The notes under the pieces: generated by a model
Seen by the model: the letters and a program-made list of their open reading frames with translations, nothing else
The model's database searches: none
What the model was told of the DNA's origin: nothing
Made by a program: the position numbers and the translations under genes
DNA from: Cryptosporangium minutisporangium
Lineage (GTDB): Bacteria > Actinomycetota > Actinomycetes > Mycobacteriales > Cryptosporangiaceae
Assembly (NCBI RefSeq): GCF_039536245.1
Contig: NZ_BAAAYN010000049.1
Coordinates: 1 to 35,166, forward strand
Direction: 5' to 3'
DNA length: 35,166 nt
Shown here: positions 14,706-23,925 of the stretch, piece after piece
Position numbering within the stretch: position 1 is the stretch's first letter
Layout of the letters: each line of letters starts with the position of its first letter

Positions 14706-16142
14706 TCAGCCGGTCGGCGCGCGGCGCTCGGACGGCGGGACGGGCAGGGTGGCAGGTCCGCCACGCGGGAGGAGGGCCGCCGCCGCGAGACCGATCAACC
14801 CGGCAGCCGCGACGGCCACCATCGCCAGGGTGTACGAGCGGCCGGGCGCCGCGGTGATACCGGCGGTCAAGATCGTGCCGGCCAGGGCGGCGCCGAGGGA
14901 CGACCCGAGGTTGGAGACGCTGCGCGACAGGCCGGAGATCTCTCCCTGCAGATCGTCCTCGAAGCTGGACTGCACGATGTTGACCGACGGGGTCAGCATC
15001 CCGCCCAACCCGAACCCGATCACGAACAGCCCGGGAACGAACGCCCAGATGTTCTCGGTCGCGCTCACCAGGCCGATCAGCAGCAGAATGCCGGTGATCG
15101 TGATGCCGAACCCGGCCAGGATCAGGGTCCGTTGGGCCCGACGACGTGCGAACCTCGCCGCCCCCAGCGAGGAGACCAGCAGGCCGAGCGTGGTCGCCGT
15201 GAAGACCGCGCCGGTGCCGACCGCGCTGTAACCGCGGACCACCTGGAGGTAGGCGGAGACCACGAACGACGTGCCCATGAGCATCAGCCACTGGGCGTTC
15301 TGGGTGACCAGGCCGAGGTTCGACGTGCGGTTGCGGAACAGCACGGTGGGGAGCAGCACGTCCTTTCCGGCGCGCTCCTTGGCCCGGATCGAGACGAAGA
15401 ACCACGTCAGGATCAGCGCCCCCGCGAGGACCAGACCCAGGGTCAGCCAGAGGTTGTTGTCAGCGGCCAGAATGCCCAGGACGACGAGCAGCAGGCCGAG
15501 CCCCGACAACACCGCTCCACCGAAGTCGAAGCGCTGCGAGGTGTTCGGCGGCAGCGGATCCCGCACCCAGCGCCGCCCCAGCTCGAGGATCACCAGCGCA
15601 AGCACGGCCTGCACGAGGTAAGCACCGCGCCAGCTGACGGCGGAGGTGATGAAACCGCCGATCAGCGGGCCCGTGGCCGCCCCGATGCCGCCCATCGCGC
15701 TGATGACGCCGAACGCCTTGGCACGCGAGGTGATGTCCCCGAAGAGGATCGTCGCGAGGATGTAGACCGGTGGGATCAGCAGAGCCGTGCCCACGCCTTG
15801 CATGATCGAGTAGCCGACGACCAGGACGCCGAGTCCGGGGGCGAGTGAGCTGAGCAGCGCGCCGGCGCCGTAAAGGGTCAGCCCGGCGACGAAGCAGCGC
15901 TTTCGTCCGAACCGGTCGGTGAGTTTTCCGCCGGGGATCATCAGCACCGCCATCACGAGCAGGAAGCCGGTGATGGCGAGCTGGACACCCTGCACCGTGG
16001 TGTCCAGGTCGCGGCTGATGTCGCTGATCATGACGTTCACCGTGGAACCGGCGAAGCTGCAGAGGAACTGGGCGAGCGCGAAGGTGATTAGCGCGCGGCG
16101 CAAGGCCTGCGGAAATCGTCCCGTAGCAACTTGATCAACCAT
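14706..16142 (-). CDS. MFS drug exporter, DHA2 (14-helix) type
   Basis: This 478-residue transporter has motif A between helices 2 and 3 (GGKLTDRFGRKR) and motif C-like glycines in AKAFGVISAMGGIGAATGPLIGGF, typical of proton-driven EmrB/QacA drug exporters. It shows about fourteen hydrophobic segments and no fused domain. The start at 16142 is supported by GGAGAGGG eight bases upstream; longer readings of the frame run into the opposite-strand shadow of the ABC genes. The substrate is unknown. No adjacent repressor gene is present. Confidence 0.92.
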   Translation of the reverse strand: MVDQVATGRFPQALRRALITFALAQFLCSFAGSTVNVMISDISRDLDTTVQGVQLAITGFLLVMAVLMIPGGKLTDRFGRKRCFVAGLTLYGAGALLSSLAPGLGVLVVGYSIMQGVGTALLIPPVYILATILFGDITSRAKAFGVISAMGGIGAATGPLIGGFITSAVSWRGAYLVQAVLALVILELGRRWVRDPLPPNTSQRFDFGGAVLSGLGLLLVVLGILAADNNLWLTLGLVLAGALILTWFFVSIRAKERAGKDVLLPTVLFRNRTSNLGLVTQNAQWLMLMGTSFVVSAYLQVVRGYSAVGTGAVFTATTLGLLVSSLGAARFARRRAQRTLILAGFGITITGILLLIGLVSATENIWAFVPGLFVIGFGLGGMLTPSVNIVQSSFEDDLQGEISGLSRSVSNLGSSLGAALAGTILTAGITAAPGRSYTLAMVAVAAAGLIGLAAAALLPRGGPATLPVPPSERRAPTG

Positions 16143-16295
16143 TACGCACCCTCTCCGTGCGCCGGCAGGCGCGGTGACGCGCGATGCCGGCGGAGGAACC
16201 ACCCTGGACCGCGCGGGCGCCCGGCGGCGGTGCGGACGCCGTCCCAGCTTCGGACTCGGCGTCGGCCCGAGCGCCATTCGCAGCGGGTGAAATAG

Positions 16296-16340
16296 CCGGC
16301 GCGACGGTCGGTGCCGAGCGCCGGTCAGGCGTCGCGCCGG
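16296..16340 (-). terminator. Hairpin overlapping the ABC-2 permease stop
   Basis: Perfect 11-bp arms (CCGGCGCGACG at 16296-16306 and its complement at 16330-16340) flank the stop codon of the permease, with a 23-base loop. It probably terminates the ABC-2 operon. Confidence 0.5.
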
Positions 16341-17089
16341 AGCAGCGCGACCGCGCCGATCGTCAGCGCCACCGCCGGGTAGGCCACCAGCGCGACGCCG
16401 GCTCCGATCGGGCCGAGCACGTACTCGGTCTCGCCGGTGAGCTGGTCGGCCAGCGACGACGGGAGCACGCCGAACACCCGCTCGTTCCACGGGTCCGGCA
16501 GGTAGGCGGCGACCACCGGCGCGACGAACAGCAGCCCGCTGATCGCCGCGACGGCCCCGGCCGACGACCGGAACGCCGCGCCCAGTCCGACGCCGACCAG
16601 GGCCGCCGAGACGATCGTCGCGACGCCGGCGAGACCGGCCCACGCCGCGTCGCCGAGCGAGGTCCACGGCTCGATCGGAGCCGGTCGGTCTCCGGCGGCC
16701 TGCAGGCTCAGCAGCGTCGACGCGACGACGACGAACGTTCCAGCCACCACCGTCAGCCCGGTGGCCACTAGGGATTTGGCCGTCAGCAGCCGGAGCCGGT
16801 TCGGCACGGCGGTCAGCGTGCCGACGATCGCGCCGGTGCGGTACTCGGCCGTGACCGCGAGCGTCGCCAGGATCGCGAGCACGAGCTGGGACAGCGGGCC
16901 GACGACGACCCACATGTCGATGGACTCGAAGTTTGCTTGCTCGGCAGGCGCCGCCGCGTCCCAGGCCGCGACCATCGCGTGGCTGACGCCCCAGGAGCCG
17001 AGCAGCAGCAGGACCAGTGCAGCGAGGAGCCAGTAGGTGGATCGGACCGACCGCAGCTTGAGCCATTCGCTCGCGACGACGTCAGACAT
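16325..17089 (-). CDS. ABC-2 type permease
   Basis: This 254-residue protein has six hydrophobic helices. It starts VVASEWLKLRSVRSTYWLL, the amphipathic lead typical of actinobacterial ABC-2 permeases, and has VTAEYRTGAIVGTLTAVPNR in the first cytoplasmic loop. It pairs with the ATPase whose coding sequence overlaps its own by eight bases. Together they would export a drug, lipid or peptide. The divergent kinase and regulator genes next door probably control them. Confidence 0.9.
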   Translation of the reverse strand: MSDVVASEWLKLRSVRSTYWLLAALVLLLLGSWGVSHAMVAAWDAAAPAEQANFESIDMWVVVGPLSQLVLAILATLAVTAEYRTGAIVGTLTAVPNRLRLLTAKSLVATGLTVVAGTFVVVASTLLSLQAAGDRPAPIEPWTSLGDAAWAGLAGVATIVSAALVGVGLGAAFRSSAGAVAAISGLLFVAPVVAAYLPDPWNERVFGVLPSSLADQLTGETEYVLGPIGAGVALVAYPAVALTIGAVALLRRDA

Positions 17090-17780
17090 TGGTGGCTCCT
17101 TCGGTCAGGCGGATGTAAGCGTCTTCCAGCGACGGGCCGAGCGCGTCCAGCGACTCCTCGGCGAGGAGGCGACCGGAGCCGATCATCACGATGCGGTCGG
17201 CGGTCTGTGCCATCTCGGACATCAGATGGCTGGAGACCAGCACCGCCCGGCCGTCCCGCGCCAGCCGCCCGGCGAGCGCGCGGAACCAGCGGATCCCCTC
17301 CGGGTCGAGGCCGTTGAGCGGCTCGTCGAAGATCAGCGTTCCCGGGTCACCGAGCAGCGCACCGCCGATCGCCAGGCGCTGCCGCATGCCGAGCGAGAGA
17401 CCACTGATCCGGCGGTCGGCGACGGCGTTCAGCCCGACCTCGTCGAGGACGGTGTCGACCCGTCCGGCGGGGATGCCGTTGCTGCGGGCCAGCGCCCGCA
17501 GATGGGTACGGGCGCGCCGACCGCCGTGCACGGAGGCCGCGTCCAGGACGGCGCCGACGACCCGCAGCGGGTGGCGGTGGGAGACGTACGGGCGGCCGTC
17601 CACGAGCGTGTGGCCCGCGGTGGGGCGGTCCAGCCCGAGGATCGCGCGGAGAGTCGTCGACTTGCCTGCCCCGTTGGCACCGAGGAAGCCGGTGACCTGC
17701 CCGTCGGGAACCGTGAAGCTGAGCCGGTCGACGGCGAGCGTGCGGCCGTACCGCTTGGTCAGCTGGTCGATTTCGATCAT
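17082..17780 (-). CDS. ABC transporter ATP-binding protein (ABC-2 exporter)
   Basis: This 232-residue ATPase has Walker A GANGAGKST, signature LSLGMRQRLAIGGALL, Walker B LIFDEPLNGLDPEG and switch His in VLVSSHLMSEM. The signature is LSLGM rather than LSGGQ, as usual in the bacitracin/daunorubicin-export group. It heads a two-gene operon with the ABC-2 permease and is divergent from a LuxR-type two-component system. Confidence 0.93.
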   Translation of the reverse strand: MIEIDQLTKRYGRTLAVDRLSFTVPDGQVTGFLGANGAGKSTTLRAILGLDRPTAGHTLVDGRPYVSHRHPLRVVGAVLDAASVHGGRRARTHLRALARSNGIPAGRVDTVLDEVGLNAVADRRISGLSLGMRQRLAIGGALLGDPGTLIFDEPLNGLDPEGIRWFRALAGRLARDGRAVLVSSHLMSEMAQTADRIVMIGSGRLLAEESLDALGPSLEDAYIRLTEGATNV

Positions 17781-17912
17781 GGCTCCAGCCTGGACGGCGC
17801 GGAGCTGCCCCGGATCGGACCGAGGTCGTGATCGGAGTCCACCGGGTCCGACCAGGGGATGACCCGCTCCGGGCTGATGCCGACCAGGGTCGGCCCCGGT
17901 TACCGTCGGCCG

Positions 17913-19079
17913 GTGACTTCGGCCCTGCGCAGGATGGTGCGCTCCCCCCGAACGGACGACGCGGTGCTACGCGCCGTGGACGTCGTCGTTGCGGCCTTCT
18001 ACGTCGGTATCTACGTCTTCTTCACCAGCCTCGGCCAAGAAAATTCAGCGAACGACCAGCTGTACTACAGCGGTCCGCCCTGGCTCGGGTGGATGATCGC
18101 GGTCGCGGTCGGAGCTCCGATCGTCGTGCGTCGCCGATGGCCGGAGGCGGCCTGGGCGGTGAGCTGCGCGGCGCTCACCGCGGCCACCGCGCTGCATCTG
18201 ACTCTCGAACCATGGGGGGCGGCCGCGATCACGCTCTACACGGTCGCTCTCCGGTCGTCGTGGCGACGCGCGCTGGGTGCGCTCGGCATCACGTTGCTCG
18301 CCGTCACCGCGGCCCTGAGCCTCACCCCGGACGCCACCGTAGAGGGCACCTTCACCGTGATCGTCTACGTCTGGATGGTCAACGGTGGTGCGTGGGTAGC
18401 CGGCGTGATCGTCCGGGAACGTCGGGCGGCCGCCGCGGAGCGCAGTCAACGGGTGGCCGAGCAGACGCTGGCGGAGGAGCGGCTGCAGATCGCCCGCGAG
18501 CTGCACGACGTCGTCGCCCACAGCATGACGCTGATCGCGGTGCAGGCCGGCGTCGCCAACCACGTGATCGCGGAGCGGCCCGAGGCCGCCCAGGACGCGC
18601 TGCGGGTCATCGAGTCGACGAGCCGGAGCGCAATGACCGACATCCGTCGCCTGCTCGGTGTCCTACGGACGCCGGATGCAGAGTTCGCTCCGGCACCCGG
18701 GCTGGCGGAAGTGCCGGCGCTGGTCGAGCAGGCGACCGCCGGTGGCGTCCGCGTCGACCTGCGGCTCCGCGTCGATGCCCGCCATTATTCGGACGCCGCC
18801 CAGTTGGTCGCCTACCGGGTGGTGCAGGAGGGTCTGACGAACGTGGTCAAACATGCCGGGCCCACCACGTGCCGGGTGGAACTGTCGGAGGTCGATGACG
18901 TGCTGCGAATTCTGGTCGAGGACGACGGGGCGGCCGGTCGCGGATCAGCGGCCGAGGGGGGCGGCCACGGGCTGGCCGGGCTGCGGGAACGCGTCGGCCT
19001 CTACGGCGGCACGTTGGAGGCCGGGCCGCGCGACGAGGGCGGCTTCCGGGTGGTCGCGAGCCTGCCGGTGCGGTCGTGA
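17913..19079 (+). CDS. Two-component sensor histidine kinase (HisKA_3)
   Basis: This kinase has four to five N-terminal membrane helices, then LQIARELHDVVAHSMTLIAVQAG with the phospho-acceptor His (about residue 198 from this start), and an HATPase_c domain (VVQEGLTNVVKHAG and GGGHGLAGLRERVGLYGG). It is a DesK/NarX-like kinase common in actinomycetes. I use the GTG at 17913 because TACCGT (17901-17906) precedes it by six bases, a leaderless layout. An ATG at 17859 would add 18 residues. It is divergent from the ABC-2 transporter genes and overlaps its response regulator. Confidence 0.9.
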   Translation: MTSALRRMVRSPRTDDAVLRAVDVVVAAFYVGIYVFFTSLGQENSANDQLYYSGPPWLGWMIAVAVGAPIVVRRRWPEAAWAVSCAALTAATALHLTLEPWGAAAITLYTVALRSSWRRALGALGITLLAVTAALSLTPDATVEGTFTVIVYVWMVNGGAWVAGVIVRERRAAAAERSQRVAEQTLAEERLQIARELHDVVAHSMTLIAVQAGVANHVIAERPEAAQDALRVIESTSRSAMTDIRRLLGVLRTPDAEFAPAPGLAEVPALVEQATAGGVRVDLRLRVDARHYSDAAQLVAYRVVQEGLTNVVKHAGPTTCRVELSEVDDVLRILVEDDGAAGRGSAAEGGGHGLAGLRERVGLYGGTLEAGPRDEGGFRVVASLPVRS

Positions 19080-19735
19080 CCGTCCGGGTACTGGTCGTCG
19101 ACGACCAGGCACTGGTCCGCGGCAGCTTCCGGCTCCTCGTCGACACCGCGCCCGGGTTGACCGTGGTCGGCGAGGCGGGCGACGGGCGGGAGGCGGTCGC
19201 GCTCGCGGCCCGCCTACATCCGGACGTCGTCCTGATGGACGTGCGGATGCCCGAGCTCGACGGGGTGGCGGCCACCCGCCGGATCTGTGCCGAGGTGCCG
19301 GGCGTCCACGTCCTGATCCTCACGACTTTCGACCTGGACGAGTACGTCTACGGGGCGCTCCGCGCGGGGGCGAGTGGGTTCCTCCTCAAGGACGCGCCAC
19401 CGGCGGACCTGCTCGCGGCGATCCGGGTCGTGGCAGCCGGGGACGCGTTGCTGGCCCCTGGCATCACCCGGCGCCTGATCGCTCGGTTCGCCGAGTCCGA
19501 GCTGCCCCGGCCGGCTCCCGCGCTCGCCGGAGTGACGCCCCGGGAGCGGGAAGTGCTGCTCCTGGTGGCCCGGGGGCTGTCGAACCAGGAGATCGCCGAG
19601 CAGCTGCACCTGAGCGAGGCGACCGTGAAGACCCACATCGGACGGTTACTGGACAAGCTCACCGCGCGGGACCGCGCCCAGCTCGTCATCGCGGCGTACG
19701 AGAGCGGCCTGGTCACCGCCCGCCGCCCGGAGTGA
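19076..19735 (+). CDS. LuxR-family response regulator
   Basis: This 219-residue protein has a receiver domain with VVDDQALVR, phospho-acceptor Asp55 in LMDVRMPE and Lys105 in FLLKD, and a LuxR helix-turn-helix (VTPREREVLLLVARGLSNQEIAEQLHLSEATVKTHI). The GTG start overlaps the kinase stop (GTGA). It is the partner of that kinase and a likely regulator of the divergent ABC-2 exporter. Confidence 0.94.
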   Translation: MTVRVLVVDDQALVRGSFRLLVDTAPGLTVVGEAGDGREAVALAARLHPDVVLMDVRMPELDGVAATRRICAEVPGVHVLILTTFDLDEYVYGALRAGASGFLLKDAPPADLLAAIRVVAAGDALLAPGITRRLIARFAESELPRPAPALAGVTPREREVLLLVARGLSNQEIAEQLHLSEATVKTHIGRLLDKLTARDRAQLVIAAYESGLVTARRPE

Positions 19736-19744
19736 GCGCCCGGC

Positions 19745-19858
19745 GCTGCTGGGGCGGTGGGGCGGATTTCGGGAAGAGCACCGCTGGGGCGGCGGCACTG
19801 GGCGGATTTCGGGAAGACCACCGCTCAGGCGGCCGTACGAGGCGGATTTTCGGGAAGC
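19745..19858. repeat. 40-bp tandem repeat, about 2.5 copies
   Basis: The unit GGCGGATTTCGGGAAGA starts at 19761, 19801 and 19841, exactly 40 bases apart. The first two copies agree over most of their length (CACCGCT and GGCGG follow in both). The third diverges after about 17 bases and has one extra T. A partial unit precedes the first copy. It lies between the convergent response regulator and APC permease genes. The period is not a multiple of three, and I see no coding sense in it. Confidence 0.8.
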
Positions 19859-19920
19859 CCGCGCGGGAACGCGCGGCGAAGTGCGGCGGGACCCCCGCCG
19901 GGAACCCCGCGGGAACTGCG

Positions 19921-21453
19921 TTACTGCGTCCGGCCGATGCCGCGTGGGACGTGCGGCTTCCACGCGCGGAGCGCCAGCACGACGCCCACCCCGCACAGGA
20001 ACGCGCACACCGGTGCCGCCCAGAGCGTCCAGCCCCAGGTGTCTCCGCTCGGCACCACCTGGGGCAGCCGGTACAGCCCGTAGCAGAACACGAACCCGGT
20101 CGTCACCATCGCGAACCCCGCCGCGACGACCTGACCCTCCCAGCCGAAGAAGCCGCTCTCGGTGTCGTCGGATCGCAGGAACCAGGTGATCGTCGCGAGC
20201 GAGCTGAGCGTCAGCACACCCGCGATGCCGAGGCCGGCGATCGTGATCAGGTAGAGCACGCCGATCGACGTGTCGGTGACGGCGATGACCAGCGCCATCA
20301 GCCCTGCGATGACCGGCGCGACCAGCCCGGCCTGCAGCGGCGACCGCCCGTCGGGCAGCGGCTTCAGTGTCGCGGGGAGGACGCCGTCGCCGGCCAGCGC
20401 GGACAGCTGCCGGGACGACGCGCTGGCGCGCATCGTGCCGCTGGCCAGACAGCCGAGGGCCAGCGCCGCGGTCGCCAGCTCGGTCACCGTCAGCGCGTGC
20501 GCGGGGCCGACCAGTAGCTCGATCACGGTCTGGACGAACGGGTGCCCGCCCCCGCCGGTCTGGGATTGGAGCTGGCCCTGCGCGGCCGCCACCATGTTCT
20601 CCGGCCCTACCGTGACGCTGATCGCCCACACGCTGATCACCAGGACCACCGTGGTGGCCGCGTAGGAGATCAGCGTCGCGCGGGGAATCGTGCGCTCGGG
20701 ACGGCGCACTTCGTCGACGTAGCTGGCGCCGCTCTCCGAGCCGATGAACGCGGTCATCGTCAGCCCGAGCGCCAGGCCGATCGACCCGGTCAGCAGCCAC
20801 GCCGGGTCCAGCGCGTGGAACGACACGTCCCCACCGGCCGGTTCGGCCACCGAGGCGACGTCGACCCCGATGATGACCGCGGCCTGCGCGAGCCCGACCG
20901 CGACGAGAACGCGAACCAGCGCCCGGAGCCGGAGGCGCTCCAGCGCCGCGATCACCGCGGTGGCGACGACGATGCACAACGGCATCGGCAGCCGGACGTC
21001 GAACAGGTTGGCGACCAGCCCGATCGTGCTGCCGCACGCCAGCATGATCAGCGAGGCGAGCAGCGCGGTGTACGCGAGCACGGCGACGAAGGACGAGCCG
21101 ACTCCCACGGCCGGACCCAGCCCGTGAGTGATGAACGAGTAAATACCGCCTCGGTGCCGGATCCGGCGGGCCATGCTGCCGTAGCCGATCGCGAATGCCA
21201 TCAACGTCAGGCCGGCGATGCCGACGACGAGCGGAAGCGCGACCACCCCGCTGAATTGATAAGCCGTGGGGATCGCACCCCAGATCAGATTCAGCGGAGG
21301 GTGCGCCATGAAAAGCAGGACGATCAGCTCGGTGCTGCCGATTCGGCGTGGCTGTTGCAGTACGGAATTGGACGGTGGCGCAGGGTAGGGGAGGGTGCCC
21401 ACACTGTCCCAACTGGCGGATCTTTCGTACCCTTCGGGCGCATCATTGCGCAT
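19921..21453 (-). CDS. APC-family amino acid/amine permease
   Basis: This 510-residue transporter of the amino acid-polyamine-organocation superfamily has about twelve to fourteen helices. The signature FMAHPPLNLIWGAIP lies in helix 1, ARRIRHRGGIYSFITHGLGPAVG in helices 2-3, and FIGSESGASYVDEVRRPERTIPRA in the helix 6 region, where APC proteins have the conserved F(I)GFE-like substrate site. The ATG at 21453 has GGGGAG eleven bases before it. It lies downstream of the MEDS and PucR-type genes on the same strand with a 129-base gap, so PucR control is plausible. A related permease is encoded at 33581. Confidence 0.9.
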   Translation of the reverse strand: MRNDAPEGYERSASWDSVGTLPYPAPPSNSVLQQPRRIGSTELIVLLFMAHPPLNLIWGAIPTAYQFSGVVALPLVVGIAGLTLMAFAIGYGSMARRIRHRGGIYSFITHGLGPAVGVGSSFVAVLAYTALLASLIMLACGSTIGLVANLFDVRLPMPLCIVVATAVIAALERLRLRALVRVLVAVGLAQAAVIIGVDVASVAEPAGGDVSFHALDPAWLLTGSIGLALGLTMTAFIGSESGASYVDEVRRPERTIPRATLISYAATTVVLVISVWAISVTVGPENMVAAAQGQLQSQTGGGGHPFVQTVIELLVGPAHALTVTELATAALALGCLASGTMRASASSRQLSALAGDGVLPATLKPLPDGRSPLQAGLVAPVIAGLMALVIAVTDTSIGVLYLITIAGLGIAGVLTLSSLATITWFLRSDDTESGFFGWEGQVVAAGFAMVTTGFVFCYGLYRLPQVVPSGDTWGWTLWAAPVCAFLCGVGVVLALRAWKPHVPRGIGRTQ

Positions 21454-21582
21454 CAGTTCTCCCCGGCGATAATTACCGGATATGTCGAATGACGCCGGGG
21501 GAATCACAGCCCGCACCGGTCACGTAATTCTGCGAATCCAGCAGTGCGGTGTCCACCACACGAGTACCGCCGAAAATGCAAT

Positions 21583-22173
21583 CTAAGTTTTCAAATAATA
21601 CGGGTTTTCGATCAGCGTCCCGGCCATCCAGACCTTCGGGTGGGCCCTGACCATCGGGATGATCAGGTCGCCGCCGAATAGTTCGAGGTCGTAGAGGCAG
21701 AGGGCGACCTGGGGGTACCGGCAGAGCCACTGGGTCACCTCGACCTCCTCGCCGACGAGTTGGTCGACCAGCACCGGGCTCATCAAGGCCTGCGCCCAAC
21801 TCATGTCCGCCGCGATCCGCCCGAAGGACGACGGAGCCGACGGCGGCGAACCGTTGGCCTGCAGGTTGCGGTCGGCCCACTCGTCGAGCATGAGCAGCAG
21901 CTCAGCAGGTGCGTACCGGCCGTCGCGGAGATGCCCGTTCTCCGGCTCGACGATCTCCAGGTGTGACCAGTCGCCCAGCGTCGTGCGCAGCGTCGTCCGC
22001 TCGCCCACCCGGCCGAGGACGAGCACCGCGTGCCCGCTCCGCAGCCCTTCCATCAGGAACGGCAGCAGCACCCGGTCGCGCTCCTCCCGGCCCCGGTAGA
22101 AGACGCAGAGATGGTCACCCGAGTGCAGCGGCGCACCGGCCAGCGTCACCGATTGATCTCCGGAAGGAAGCAT
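21583..22173 (-). CDS. MEDS (DcmR-like sensory) domain protein
   Basis: This 196-residue protein consists of a single MEDS domain (methanogen/methylotroph DcmR sensory domain). It is recognisable from HSGDHLCVFYRGREERDRVLLPFLMEGLRSGHAVLVL at the start and the IENPYY stretch near the end. MEDS is related to the KaiC/RecA-like fold but lacks a clear Walker A, and is thought to bind small ligands. It is five bases downstream of the PucR-type gene and probably acts with it. There is no DNA-binding domain. Confidence 0.82.
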   Translation of the reverse strand: MLPSGDQSVTLAGAPLHSGDHLCVFYRGREERDRVLLPFLMEGLRSGHAVLVLGRVGERTTLRTTLGDWSHLEIVEPENGHLRDGRYAPAELLLMLDEWADRNLQANGSPPSAPSSFGRIAADMSWAQALMSPVLVDQLVGEEVEVTQWLCRYPQVALCLYDLELFGGDLIIPMVRAHPKVWMAGTLIENPYYLKT

Positions 22174-22178
22174 GGCGC

Positions 22179-23849
22179 TCACCCCGGTCCGTGGAGGACC
22201 TGCCAGGCACGCGTCGCCACGTGCAGATTCAGTCGGTCGTCGACGTCGTTGAGATCGCAGCCGGAGATCTCCCGGATCCGGCCGAGCCGGTACCGCAGCG
22301 TGCTGCGGTGGATCAGGAGCGCCGACGCCGTCTCGTCGTAGTTGCCGCCGCGTTCCAGGTACTGGGAGAGCGTCCGTACCAGGTCGGTTCCTTTCCGGCG
22401 GTCGTAATCGAGCAGCCGTCCGAGCCACTCCTGGACGAACGAGCTGACGTCCTCCCGGCCCTGACCGGTGTCGAGGATGCGGTACAGGCCGAGTTGGTCG
22501 AACGCGGTGGCGCCGCTCGGAGTCCGCGACCCGGCCCGGATCTCGGCGGCCCGCACCGCCTCGGAGTAGGAGCGCGGGAACTCCGTCGGCGTCTCGCACG
22601 GGCCGCCGAGGCCGAGTGCGCCGCCCGGTTCTCCCAGCTTCGCCACCAGCGCCCCGTGCAGGGCGGTGGCGTCCGGCCGACTGCTGACCAGCATCACGAC
22701 GATCCCGGAGCGCCGCGAGGTCAGGGTCCGCAGATCCAGCGCCGCGGCCGCCGCCGCGGCTGCCTCCGCGACGGCGTCCTCGGTCTGCGTGCCGCCCCAG
22801 CGAATGACCACGACGTGGTGCCGAACCCGCAAGTCGTGGCCGATCGCGTCGGCACGGGCGTAGGCGCTCTCCTCGTCGACGCCGGTGATCAAGTCGTCGA
22901 CCAGGTTGCGCCGAAGGCGTAGCTCGACCTCCGCGAGCCGCCGCTGGTGCGAGAGCTCCAGGGCGAGCACGGTGGTCGCGTACTCCAGCGCGAACAGGTC
23001 GTCCCGGCCGATCGTGTGTCGGGGGTCGACCAGCGCCAGGACGCCGAGGATCTCTTGACGCGGCCGGGCCACCGAGACCATCCGGTCTCCCCACCGGGAC
23101 GGGTGCGGCTGCGCCGAGGCATGCCGGAGCATCGCGTCCCGCCGGGCAGTGCTGACCTTGGGGTAGGGCTGCGGTTCCGACGGGCCGGCCCAGGCCCGGA
23201 GGTTGCCGAACCGGTCCTCGACCGCGACCGACAAGCCCGTGAGCTGGTGCAGCGCGAGCGCGATGCCGACCTCGCCGGTCCCGGACGCGGAGATCGCGCC
23301 GAGCATCTCGTGCACCCGGGTCCGCCGCTCCAGCCGGCGCACGGTCTCCGAGAGTTCCTGGTTGAGGCTGCGGAGTTGCGCGGTCTGCTCGCGCTGCCGC
23401 TGGTGCAGAGCCGCGTTGGCGAGAGCGCCGCCTGTCTGCTGTCCGAGGGCCTTGAGCAGGAAGAACTCATCGGTCGACGGCTCCTTGGTCGACCGTACGA
23501 CGAGGTAGCCGACGAGGGCGTCGGTGCGGCCGAGCGCCAGCGCCCAGCGCCACGCTCCGTCGGTCAGTGTCACCGGGCCGCTGTGGTTGTCGAGCGCGCG
23601 CAGCGCGGCCTCCAGCGCCGGGCCCTGGCCGGGGTAGTCGCCCCACGGTGTCAGCGCGATTCCGTCCCGCACGCAGACCGCGTCGACCTCGCACCCGCAG
23701 AGCGACGGGACGGACGTCGTCGCCAGGTGGAGGATGTCGTCCAGCTCCCGGCCGTCGAGCATGATCATCGACGTCACGAACAGCCCGTAGAGCTTGGACA
23801 GCTGCTCCCGCCACCAGCTGTCCGGCTTGTCCAGCGGCTCGTCACTCAT
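22179..23849 (-). CDS. PucR/CdaR-type transcriptional regulator with GAF-like sensor domains
   Basis: This regulator of about 556 residues has an N-terminal GAF-like domain, a short coiled coil (LRSLNQELSETVRRLERR), a second sensor-like region, a GGDEF-related segment typical of CdaR proteins, and the C-terminal PucR helix-turn-helix (YLERGGNYDETASALLIHRSTLRYRLGRIREISGCDL). PucR-type regulators control purine, amino acid or amine catabolism and transport. The ATG at 23849 has a GGAG at suitable distance; a GTG at 23897 is the alternative. It heads a minus-strand cluster with the MEDS and APC permease genes. Confidence 0.9.
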   Translation of the reverse strand: MSDEPLDKPDSWWREQLSKLYGLFVTSMIMLDGRELDDILHLATTSVPSLCGCEVDAVCVRDGIALTPWGDYPGQGPALEAALRALDNHSGPVTLTDGAWRWALALGRTDALVGYLVVRSTKEPSTDEFFLLKALGQQTGGALANAALHQRQREQTAQLRSLNQELSETVRRLERRTRVHEMLGAISASGTGEVGIALALHQLTGLSVAVEDRFGNLRAWAGPSEPQPYPKVSTARRDAMLRHASAQPHPSRWGDRMVSVARPRQEILGVLALVDPRHTIGRDDLFALEYATTVLALELSHQRRLAEVELRLRRNLVDDLITGVDEESAYARADAIGHDLRVRHHVVVIRWGGTQTEDAVAEAAAAAAAALDLRTLTSRRSGIVVMLVSSRPDATALHGALVAKLGEPGGALGLGGPCETPTEFPRSYSEAVRAAEIRAGSRTPSGATAFDQLGLYRILDTGQGREDVSSFVQEWLGRLLDYDRRKGTDLVRTLSQYLERGGNYDETASALLIHRSTLRYRLGRIREISGCDLNDVDDRLNLHVATRAWQVLHGPG

Positions 23850-23925
23850 CCGGCTGCTCCGGACGTCTCCGTCAGGCACGTCGCAAACCGTCGCCACTCA
23901 GTTTTGCACCCCCAGGTCGATGACT

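Noticed and set aside
14697-15848. A 383-codon open reading on the plus strand
   Set aside because: It is the reverse shadow of the MFS exporter. Its composition (Arg/Gln/Asp-rich, no motifs) and the clear transporter motifs on the other strand rule it out.
19745-19860. Possible CRISPR array
   Set aside because: The repeated part and the rest of the 40-bp unit both recur, so there are no unique spacers. It is a plain tandem repeat and there are no cas genes.
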